From Epinephelus fuscoguttatus (Eukaryota > Chordata > Actinopteri > Perciformes > Serranidae), in NCBI RefSeq assembly GCF_011397635.1, contig NC_064759.1:23150428-23214427 (forward strand): a DNA stretch of 64,000 nucleotides, in the 5' to 3' direction. The notes below the pieces were generated by a model. It was not told the origin of the DNA and searched no databases. It worked only from the letters and a program-made list of their open reading frames with translations. Position numbers and translations under genes: made by a program. Of this stretch, positions 26,541-38,500 are shown piece after piece; within the stretch, counting starts at the first letter, position 1, and each line of letters starts with the position of its first letter.

Positions 26541-29500
26541 GTAGCAGAGGTCATTAGAAGAGTTATTGCTCTGATAGAGGAGAGCGGGAGCATTCCCAGG
26601 GCATTTAATTCTCCCTCTTCCTCCTGCTCTCTCAAGATTGATCGTCTTTGTAGTCTTTTGAATCTCCTCAACTGTTCCTATGGTAACACGCTGGGGTAAC
26701 ACAATATTAGTGTATTAGGCTTATCTCTCCCCTGGCCATCATCCAGACACATCTTACTCTTTTTTCCCTCCTCCTATCTATGTAATTGAATTGTAAATGC
26801 TCTGTTAGGCCTCCCATAAACATATGCAGTCACTAAATGGCTACAGGCCCCTCAACCATGCAACTTTCTGGTTAGTTGGCCATTCAGACACGGGGCACGG
26901 TAACCAAATGTGGATCAATTGAGATTCTGCTCCCTGATGTCTGAACGCAACTGATGGAATTCCATGATTGTGGACAGAAAGTGAGAGACTAATTATGTTA
27001 TCAGGGTGCGATCTCCAGCGTGGGTTTCATAAGCATAGACGGGGGTCTCTAATGTCTGTAATATCCGCGCCTGGGCCACGTCGATAAATACGGCCTCGCT
27101 ATCGGATAACTGGGCCATGATCAGGCCCATGTGTCCCCTGCGACGTTCTCAATCCGGCTCTAATCGCATTACCCCAACCATGTTGACTTTCCGCCAATGG
27201 GAAATCTCCGCACTGTAACCCCACACCCCCGAGGCACGGACCTGGATGCACTCTTTCTGCTCAGCGTTTACATTGCGAGAGCGGAGAAGGGGATTGAGTG
27301 GGACTTTGATAGACATGAAGGAAACAGATAGACAGGGAGAGTGAGCAGGGGAGTTGAAAGGCGAGAGACACTATCAATATTCTGCGTGTGAGAAATAGGA
27401 GGAATTCTTTGTGAGTGACATGAAAAGACTTCTGCTCGGCCTAGTTTCCTTTGCCCCGCTGTATGTGTGCATGCATGTACGCTCATATGTGTGTGATTGT
27501 TTGATATTTTGTGGTAACTGGAGGCCTCTGTAGCAGAATTAACCCTCCCCTGTCAGAGAAATGCCCAGAGCCTGGACTAATGAAGGCTAATTGATTTTTG
27601 TGGTGGGCCAGAGCAGCAGGGAGGCCTGTCTCTGGTGTAAATAGTTAATGAGCCGAAGGACTGCTGTGGCCCCTTGGGGACTCATATCTTGCTCTAAGCT
27701 CTCTGTTTGTGCTCTCTCGGCCAAAGACTGTATCTGCATCAGTGCCCATCTTTGTTCTCTTCTATCTCTGATTTTCTCCTTAAGTGCCATCGTTTAAGTG
27801 GTACAGCAAAGCCCGACGGTGCACTAACTGACTTGTATGTTTTCCCTTTTTGCTTTTAGCTGGTTGTCTGGGAGTGTTGCTGAGATCAGAGTGTTTTATT
27901 AGTTTTGGTTCAAGTGTTTTTTTTTTTCTTCTTCTTGCAAAGGACTGGGTGCTCATGGTGCCGGGTGTGGTTGTGTTCTGCTCTGTTGTGGTCTGGGGAA
28001 TAGAATGGTGCGTGTTGTGCGCTGGAGGTTGTGGGATAGTTGACCCTCGCAGCGTAGAGGAAACGCTGCAGAGAGGAGGCCAAGTTCCACAGCACGCCGG
28101 CCAAAGCATTACGTCAACGCTCAGAGCCAGTTCTCCACAGGGCCTTGCGAACGGTCGCACACACACTCACATGCTCGCTGACTGCTCCAGCTCTGTGTCA
28201 TCCTCCTCGCACGGTGTCACATACTTAGACAGCCACAGACATTCACACACACACACACACACACACATACAGTCAGGTACTTCAAAAACAACAGCAAATG
28301 ACACACACACATGCACAGAGCACATGCATATGCGTGGAGATGCACACACACAGTACCGTATAAACACACGTGCATATGTGCGCTGCATTTTCCTATGCAT
28401 ACTCCCTGTCCTCCTCAGATGGTTTGTTATCTTTGTTTGCATGATGAAAGACGTTCATTATCACTCCTCATCTGTAACAAGGGGAGCCCAAACAGCCCTT
28501 ATCAAGCTGTTTCCAAATAACATCTGCGAGTGCAGACTATGGGACTTGTCTCAGCTCATGTCACTGGTGGAATTCAGCATTGTTTTTGTGTCCCTTTTAA
28601 ATGAGCTCCATGCTTTCCACACATCCTTCCTGCCTGCTAATTTCAGACAGAGGGGCCTTGAAGCAGTTTGGTGCAGTTGTATGAAAATGTGTTATTTATT
28701 ATCTCCCAATTATCTATTGTTTACATTGTTACTAAGGACAATAAATTTGTCACTAAGCATCGGGCTAGGTGCTGAGTTTTTTATGAGGTAAACAATACTA
28801 TATGTTCCTTCACTGCAGCTCTCTTGGCTGTGGAGCTGGCACTGGATGGGTGGATGACATAATTCCTGGCATGCTCTAAATGTACTCCTTTTTACTTGAG
28901 GAGGGGAAAAAAACAGTGCGTCTCTTAAAGAAACATTTCATAGGACACAGGAGGACCAATAATCAAAGTGTTTCTAGCACGCTAATGTAGCTTTTTACAT
29001 TTCATTTACACAACCCTCGCTGTTCTTATGTTTCAGTGTGGTTACAGAATTTTAACAGGCATTTGGGTTAATGGGCTTAAAGTTCAAGTTTTGCCCTGTG
29101 CAGAGAACAAGTGAAAAATGAGAAAGTTACATATATATTCTGTTGAGAAATTTCAAGAAAAGGAAACTTGTGAAGCAGTTTTCAAGTCTGCTATGCTGTG
29201 ATTGATTGAGCGATTAGCTCAGTCTGAAGTCATTTGTAAGCAGTTAAAACTATTAGCGTACATGGTAACCCTATTACGTGTTCCATTCATTTCCCTCCAC
29301 CATAGTAGGGGAGCACCTCTGGCTAAACCTCTTGTTGTGAGGAGGAGCAGCACACACAATAGGAGTCTGACTCCAGGTTTTGTAAGCAACATCTGTATGA
29401 ATGGTGGCATTGTCAGGGTATGATGTCATTGGAGAGGGACGGTGAGCTAAGAGCACAGCTGAATCTGCACGCTGCTTCACTGAGTTCTTGAATATGTGCA

Positions 29501-32500
29501 TCTGCACTGTATATGTTTGTGTGCATGCTCATGATGGTTTGCTTTCAGAGAGTTGACATCCTCTCTGGCTATCACTGTCCTTGGAGTCAAAACACATCTG
29601 TGGACGACGTGGGCTAAAACAAACCGTAAAGTTAAAGTTTGTGGATTTGATACAGATTTGTTATGTACATATGTGTGGTTAGTTAAGTAAATGTGAGGAT
29701 GTGTGGTAAACTGAAGTCAAACAAGGACACAAGACACATGGCAAGATATGCTGAGACAGAGTTGCAGTGTAGGGAGAGCAGCCAATGTCAGAGTGTTGGA
29801 TGCAAAGAACGTTTTGTGGATGATAAACACATGATGTTTCTCTCTATTGCTATGGAGGCGAGTGGTTTAGTGGAGTGCGGTGCTGAGGAGCTGCTGGATC
29901 AATGCGTGTCTGCCAGTTTATCAGTGTTGGACACAGACCAGAGAGAGGCCCCTCTCTCACCGGCTCCACTGTGTTGTCAGTGCCAAAGTGTCTGAACCAC
30001 ATACACACCTTATGCTGTGATAATAAATCAAGGTAAATGGACATGCTGTGATTCATTTGAGAAGCTTTATTAGCACCAACAGGATTGCTGTCATAAGAAA
30101 CAATGTGTTCACTCACAGTTGCACCATTTATACACACTGCCTCCCCAAGTTAAAGGAATATTTCACCCACAAAATGGTCACTTCTATATCAATTAAAAAA
30201 GGAACCTGTTATGTTGGATTCATGAAGAAAACTTTGTTTTTCTGGCATGCCTCCACAATGAACAAAAGATTCCAAAAACTGAGAAAATTCTTGATTAATT
30301 AAAGTCAGAGTATATTACATTTAACAACCGCAACACTATATCAAAACATCTGTCTACAAACTCTCACACAACTCATGCAGTATAATCCAAGTCTCATTTA
30401 TCCAGTTGTATGCTCAGTACTTCCCAAACACATGTATTTTCTCTAAAAGCTTACCATGTAAGCACTTCCATATACGACTAGCGCCCCTGGGCAAGCATGA
30501 GTGTTTGAATCCTCCTTGAGCACAGTTCAAATGCCCAGGTGTGCTACTCATTTGTATGTGAGACTGTTTATGCAGAAGTGTTTCAAATAATAATGTTTTA
30601 GTGAAAATACATGTGTTTGGGAAATACTGAGCATACGACTGGATAATTGACACTTGGGTTTTATTGCACGAGTTGTGTGAGAATTTTTAAATGGATGTTT
30701 TGGTACAGTTTTGCTGTAATTAAACACAGATGCCTTTTACTCCAAGTCATCAAGAATTTTCTCAATTTTTGGATTCTTTATTTCCCGTGGAGGCATGTGA
30801 GAAAAACAAAACTTTCTTTACAAATTCAACAGAACATGGGGTGAGTAATGCATTTCAAATGATCATGTGGGTGAAGTATTCCTTTAATTTATGCCATTAA
30901 CACAAAACTGTGGCCTCTGTTTCTAGTTACTTTCATATCACTGGTGAACCATTGCATAATAATAACCATTCCACACATATCTTTGCTAAACACAATGGGC
31001 AAGATGCTACATTTTTCACATTAGAGTGTCGACCTGGCACAAGGTAAGCAATGTAATTTATGAGACTTATTTTTCTGCATTATTTAACAAAACGTAATAC
31101 AATGACCGACACTATGTGATCAAGTTCAAGTAACTGAGACTTGAAAAAGATGAATTAATGATGGGAAAGGCTAGAGGCCTCTGACGTTGTCTACTATTAA
31201 ATTATTTTAAAAAACTGTAATAATTCTATAGTAACCGGATAGTAGACAACTGTGTCACATACCCTTTTTACTATTTCTTACATTAGTGTTAACCCCTCAT
31301 CAGGAACAGGGGTTTTTATGCTGCTTTGACCCATTCAGTTCAAAGTTTATCCAACATCACTGCATCAGTCTCAAAGGGATTTAACGTCAGTGCCTTAATC
31401 CACATGAAATTTACAATAATTTAATGTATTAAAAATGTGAACAAAATCCTGTGAGAACTTCTTGGTCGAAATAGATTTAGATCTGACCTAAGCAGTGAGT
31501 GCACTGCAGGTAAAAGATTCTGTTATATGTAGTTTGATAAAAAGCAGACCAACTTTACAGCTGAGAGTTCAAGGTTGACATTGTAAAGCTACTATACAGC
31601 AAGGTCTTTTAAGGACTGTGTATATTTGAGTAACCCTCTGCATGTCTGTGTGTGACTGTGTGTGTGTGTGTGTGTGTGTGTGTAGGTGGGTGGGGGGGTT
31701 TGGACGAGAGGATGGCAGTTGTGGCGCAGAGTGTCGCATCTGTTTGTCTTTGGATGACTGCGTGTTGTTTTAGCTGTGCTGATGGGAGGTGTATGTGAAG
31801 GCCATTTGGTCATGGTTCAGGGCCCGTGAATGGGACGGGGCTCCGGTAGAGCCAAGCTTGGGTAAACCAGCTGCCATCACCACACGGGCCAGACTGAACT
31901 GGTCCAGCCACCATGAGCCCCCCTGGAGCCTGGGCAGTGAGCGAGATCACTCACTGGACTCCAAAATAACCACCCAGACACTGGAGGGGGCGATTGGAAC
32001 AAGTCTGTTGTGTCAGAGATTTTCTGTCTGATAAAGTGTGGTCAATATTGACATGTTAGGCCACTACCTCATCTCTCAAACTTAGTCTATACTTACATGT
32101 TAGAGCCACTTCTGTTTGCTTCATGGTGCTCAAAACTAACAGCCTTCTTCTATCATATTTCTTGTCTTTGCTGCTCAGTTGTTTTGACATGTTGGAGCAC
32201 AAGATCTAGTGCCTGTGGTTGTCTCAGCAATGTGTAATCCCAATGCAAATGTTAATAGATTTAATATGTTGATAGAATATTTATAAATAGTGAGTGGGAA
32301 GTTAAGGGTTTTGTTTCAGCCAAAATACACACGCATATGAGTTCAGTTATTTTAAGCATCTTTGAAATGATGTTTGATTCATCCAGTTACTTTTATTAGC
32401 ACGATGACACATAATTTGCCCGTCGCTTGTAATGCAGAAAATTAAGACATATGTTCGTGTTTATTGTTGTATTCATGCTCCGTGTGTCTCCCTCTCTCTG

Positions 32501-35500
32501 AGGCATTCTCTGTATTCAAGATTGTGGCAGTGGGTGTAGTGATAACCATGTAGGCTGCGCTGGAGCAGGGCTTTACAAGAGAGGGAACAGTGGGGATATA
32601 CAGACTGGAGTCAGAGGCCCATCCATTAACTTGACAGGGTGGAGAAGCTGCCAAGAGTATGAGTGCATGCTTTGGAGCATGCTCCTTAGTGGGTGTGTGT
32701 CTCGCTGCGCCCATACCGCCACGGTTCCTCTGAGCACCACCAGAGTGCCGGGCCCTGGCAGAACAGCCGGTCTGTGTCCATCTCCCCGTCTGCGTCTGGA
32801 ACCACAGGGAGGGTCTGTTCGGCCCCGGCTCTGATCAGCTTGGCCCAGAACCTGGGAGAGGAGAGAGGGGGCGACATTACAGCCCTCCCATCAGACTGTC
32901 TGCCTCTCCATTCCCTGAGGAAATCAGTTTAACAGTCCCCAGCTCTTGGCAAGCAGAGGGAGAGTGGGTGGAGGAACAGGGAAGAGGTGTGTGTGAAGGA
33001 GAGAGAGAAGGGGGGGACGTTACTGCCTCTCTGGGCGAAGAGGGAAATCTAATAAAATTGAACTAATGGGGGTGTGGAGTTTTAGGGCACAGAGAGTGGG
33101 TTTTGCAGACAGGCACTGGTGGGTAGTGGTGGTGGAGATGAGGAGGATGGAATTAGATCCTCTGAGTGCTTGGCAAAGCAGCAGAGCCAAACTCTGGCTT
33201 TCAACTGCAGATGGTGAACCCATGTTGGGTTTAGAGAGCGAGTAAGGGGGTGAAAAATACCGCCAGGAAAGTTACAGCTATGATGTATTATGCAATTAGA
33301 AATACTGTGTGCTTACACATGATCACTGCGCTTGTTTGGTGTTAACAAAAGGCTGACAGAGACAGACAGAAGCTTTAATTTTCCTCTGTGGACTCTTTAA
33401 TGCAAAGCAGAAGATCTCCATTTGAAACTGTGATCTTTTAAACAATGACTCCACAGACTGGTTAAATCTTTCTAACCTGCTGTAAGGCGCCAGAGGGCCA
33501 CAGGTCCCCTGATAGTACACTGCTCCACTTTTAAGGGGAATAAAAGTGCTCACCCTGACCTCACTGGGTGTGATTTACCCATCTGAGGCGGGCGTGGTCT
33601 CCTCCTTTTGTACCTGCTCCGTGCTCTTGCTTTCCTCCTCCCAGGGTTAATAGATATGAAGTCATCTGGCGAGGAGAAACCTGAGTGTGTTCTCAGGATG
33701 TGCCCAGAGCACTCACGGCGACATCACTCAAAGCCCCCAGTGTCAGAGAGGAAGCAGCCATTAATAAATATCATTAATGGGTGATCACCTGGTATCCCTG
33801 AAACCACATAAATGAGAAAGGCCTAAAAAAAAGGTGTGGGAGTGGAGAGGTCAGGGGGCAAAGGTCTGAGAGGAGACAGCTCCCCTCTGGGCAAAAGATG
33901 GTTCAACCGGAGATGGTGTTTTAACAATGGAAAATCAATAGACATACTACTTTAAGTACACTTACAGAATACATAAAATGTAGTGTCAAGCGGTTGTGAT
34001 TACATATATAGGCTGGTAGTTTATAGATTTATCCTGGTAGGAGCTGACATGTCTTTATGGCTACAGTGGTCGGAGGAAGTGCTGCTTGGCTCAGATGGCC
34101 CGACAGGTGCTCTTTGTTGGGGCGGGGAAAAGTACAGAAAACAAGATCCCGGTAGTATCAAATTTATTCAGACAACATAAAAAAACAATGCACTCCATCT
34201 TCAGATTAAATGATACCATATATTTATTCTTGATGAGGACCCAAAGACAGCACGTGTTGGTCTGTTTGATTGCCTTTGCTTGAAGATAAATATATGAGTT
34301 TATTTCACTGGCAGACGGAGTGCCTTTTTTTCCATTGTTGTCTTCATTAATTTGAGACTTCCAAGATCTTGTTTTTTATGTCTCTCTGGTGTCATGGACT
34401 GCTCATCCTCTTTGCTGTGTTTTCCCAATTCTCAACAACAGCAGGGCAGACAGTGGCAGCACAGACTGTGTGCCATCCCATCTGTGAGCGCCCTGTGCCG
34501 CCGCAGGCTAACACCTGCACTGATTTAATGACTGTTTTCTGTAGCGGCCATGTTGCTGCAGGAGAAATGTATATGTATGTGTGTGTTATTAAGAGCAAAA
34601 TGAATGTGGTGGTTAAGTTCTTGTGCTTAGCGCAGTCTGGGGGAAATACAACCGTGTGTTAAAGAGTCATTAGGGAGCTGATGAAGGTGTTTGAGAATCA
34701 CAGCCTGCTCATCATCGCTCTGCTAACGTCCCGTAGTTGCGTCACTGTGGTTCTGGATACAAAGACTTAAGTTTTTGGCAGAGGTAGGGTTTAACTGGAG
34801 AGCTGGAGCAGTAGTGGGCACTTGTGCAGAGATAGCCTCAGGAAAAAGTTTCTATCACGGTAAGGGTTTTCTCTTTTGACACAGTATGAAAAAATATATA
34901 TATATTTAAGTACTACACCTGCCATTTAATTAAGCGTTTGTTGTCTTTTCTTGCTTTATATTTCTTTATTGCTCAGATCTATTTGTGTGGGATAGGTTTC
35001 GTGTCAGATATGTTGTCTTGGTTCAACAATGTAAATATTAAAGGGACAGTTCGCCCCCTAAATCTAAAATACATGTTTTCCTCTTACCTGTAGTGCTATT
35101 TATCAATCTGTATTGTTTTTGTGTGAGTTGCACAGTGTTGGAGAGTTTGGCCGTAGAGATGTCTGCCTTCTCTCAAATATAATTGAACTAGATGGCACTC
35201 TGTGTGTGGTGCTCAAGGCGTCCAAAAAATACATTTGAAAAACTCATCAGCTATGTCTCTTTCCAGAAATCATGACCTGGTTACCCAAGATAATCCACAG
35301 ACCTTGTTGTGAGCAGTTTCATGTAGGAACTATTTTCTTTGTACTGAACTGCACCCGCAAACTGTATCATGGTACAGAAGGAAAGGTGCACCTACTGCTA
35401 GCACTGCTAAGCTAGCCAACGCTAACAGCTCACCCGAGGAGGACACCAGCAATCTTTACAACATGCAGTATGCTGTGATGCAGTTGGTGGGTGTAGTTCA

Positions 35501-38500
35501 GTAGTAGTATCTACATAAAAACTGCGCACAACACGGTCTGTGGATTATCTTGAGTAACCAGGTCATGATTTCTGGGAAAAGACATTGCTAATAAAATTTT
35601 CAAATGTTTTTAATTAGTATTTTGAGCACCACAAGTAGAGTTCCATCTTGTTCTATCATATTAAAGAGAAGGCGGACATCTCTGCGGCAAATATCTCCAA
35701 CCCTCTGCAGATCTCACAAAACATGTAAGTATGTATTTTTTATTTTGTGGTGAACTGTTCCTTTAACTTGTGTTTGGTGAAACTGGTGTGATGTTATAGT
35801 CATGCACGGTCCTTCTCTTTTGTACTTTGTCTCAATCCGGTTTGTAACCATCCCCGCTAAGGTTTTTGGAGTGGCCCCTCAGCTGTTTGACCTGCCTCTG
35901 TACTCTGACACACTTAGGCCTCTTTGGATGCACGCTAATTCAATTAATAAACAGATAGCACTGCGCTGCCAGCTGGACAGCTCTCAGAGACACTGATAAA
36001 TGAGCACTAGCTGTCTTGTGCTGATGTGTGTGGGGAGGAGACACTAGAAGCCATCTAATCTCCCCCCCACCCCAAGTCTCTGTCTCTCCCACTGCTCCCC
36101 TTCACCTCCCTTTTACCCTCTCCGTCCTTCTCCCCTGGCGCCTGGTTGGCAGGGAGTCAGATGAGCATCCTAACCACTCACAGACAACTTTACTATAGCC
36201 TTAAAAACACAGCACAGAGGTAGAGAGGCAGCCAGCAGCTTCCCTTGGCTCTTGTCCATTCAGGTGACTGCCTGCTCTGTGAATAAGTGGCAGGAAGGAG
36301 ATAGTCATACTCTGATTGGTTTTCTCCTTCACAAGAGGGGTGGGCCTCACCTCTGTGGTGCTGACTGACAAGCAGAAGGCTGGAGGGAAGTTGTTTAGTG
36401 TGGGCTGTCAGCCTCAGAATTCATCCTGTGACACACGGAAGATGTCCTTGTCAACACTGGTGACTATGATTGATATCTGTAAGCTTGTTTAAATCCATTT
36501 TCGGTTTAAGGTGCTTGTTTGTTATCTCTGCATGTTTAAACAAAGAAAGATATTCAGTACAAAAAGTTAGAGCATGTACATACTGGAATTTATACTATTG
36601 ATAATTACAATATATAACAGTAAGCCAGAGCCTTCTCCCTGCCTTTTTGTTACCCTCAGTGGGTCTCAGTATGACTGTGATGCTGTGGACAGCTGCAGGA
36701 CTGTGGCCGCTCGCTGTGTGTTAGTGTACACATTCTGTGGTTTTTTAACCCCTGTCAGGGACTTTGGGCCCTGAGAGTTGTGTTGCTGAGGCTGTGGTGA
36801 GTGTGGCTATCAGGGGTTAGGGTGTGATCAGATGGGGATAAACATTAAGAGAGGAAATTTAAAATAACGCTCACAACAAGGGTTAACTGATGAAATCATG
36901 CAGCTCCAGAAATGTAGTGCTGTTTCACTATGTCAGGCATCCCTTGATCTGACAAGCAGAAACTATACTCAGCCAAAACAGGCTTGGCAAGGTCATAATT
37001 TCACTGTGCTGGTTTCATGTACAGTTCTCTACATCAGGAAGCTATGGATGAAAAGTCAAGTTAAGATTATGAGACTACTAGTAAATCCTTTTATTAATAC
37101 ATATATGCAATTTGTAAATATAATACAAACCAGGAGGCTCATTTTTGTCCTACTTCTAAGGTGATTTATTTGACTGTGTCTCCTCCCTCCCTGGTAAAAA
37201 GCTTTCCACTCATGAACAGTGTGAGAGAGGAGTGGAGGGCTGATGTTGTGCTCTGGTCATGTCTCAGCGTTGTGATCCAGACCAGCTGGATGCCATTCCC
37301 TATGGGAATCATGAATGTGAAGGTTGTTAAAAGATATGGAGCCCTGGACACAGCGTGGACTCTCTGACAGCAGCTGGGAGAAGGGGGAAGGGAGCAGAGA
37401 GAGGAAAGAGAGCACTGGGAAAGAGAATAGAAAACTTTGTGGAATTCACAACAGTAGCCTTGGAATGAATGCCTTTGTTTACAGTCTATGGTTTTCAGTT
37501 GTGTTGCTAAAGTTTTGTTGAAAGTGACAAGTAGGCAAATTATAGACGGGATATATGACTGGACTTTAGCGTTTGTTCAAGTTTATTAAAGTATTTAGTA
37601 ACATTAGCAGTGCACTTGGTTAAAAGATATGCATAATTCAAACAGGGTTATTGCAGATCCTTAAAAAGTCTTATAAGGCTTATGATTTATTAATCTAAAA
37701 ATAAGGCCTTAGTTGGTATTAAAATGTCTTAAACCAATTTTTCATGAGTCTTAAAAATGCTCAGACATATGAAGTAGGATTTTATTAATCTTTTTTTCTG
37801 ATGTTGCGTTGTAAAATCTCAAAATAATTGGTAACAACTGTTTTCTTAAAATGATTTACTGATTACCTCTTGCATTAACATCATGCACATCAGGACAGTG
37901 GAACCAACAACTGCTAGCTAGCTGTCACTGTACTCTGGTCAACATGGTGAAGTACAAATTCAATGAAAACTGGCTATTTAACTAAGATTTTGTGCCATGG
38001 TTAAAATAGAACTAAGCAATGTATACACGGCTCAGTGTATTTTATGCAAAAACTATTTGTTTTCGAACTTGGCATGACGGAAGTCAGGCTGTGGAATCCC
38101 ACATGCACAAAACTGTAAAGCAGGACTCAACAACAAACGCCAGCAATTTCCCAGTTCTGTTCTACCCTTGTCTCCAAACATTTTGGCCAAATTAATGATG
38201 TTGGTTAATGTTTTTTTTCTTCAGTTTTGGTTATCGTAAAATTGGTCTTAAATTTAATTCCAAACGGCATTAAAAAGTCTTAAATCTAAGTCACTTTAAG
38301 CTGTAGGAACCCTGATCAAAGTCCAGCCGTCTCAACACTCTCTCAAGCTGTTATTCTAAAAGTGGTTCAAATGTAAATAGGTCATTTAGGAGTTCAGACA
38401 TGGATTGTTTTATTTTGTCTAGGTTTGTGTACAACCGATGAAGTCTGATGACATATTTTGGCACTTACATGTTTTGGTTAGGATTTTTTTTTTCCTGGTC

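Noticed and set aside
27850..28791. 313-codon open frame on the plus strand in creb5 intron 7
   Set aside because: It begins without an ATG, crosses a (CA)n tract translated as His-Thr repeats, shows no domain and has no codon bias. Judged a chance open frame.
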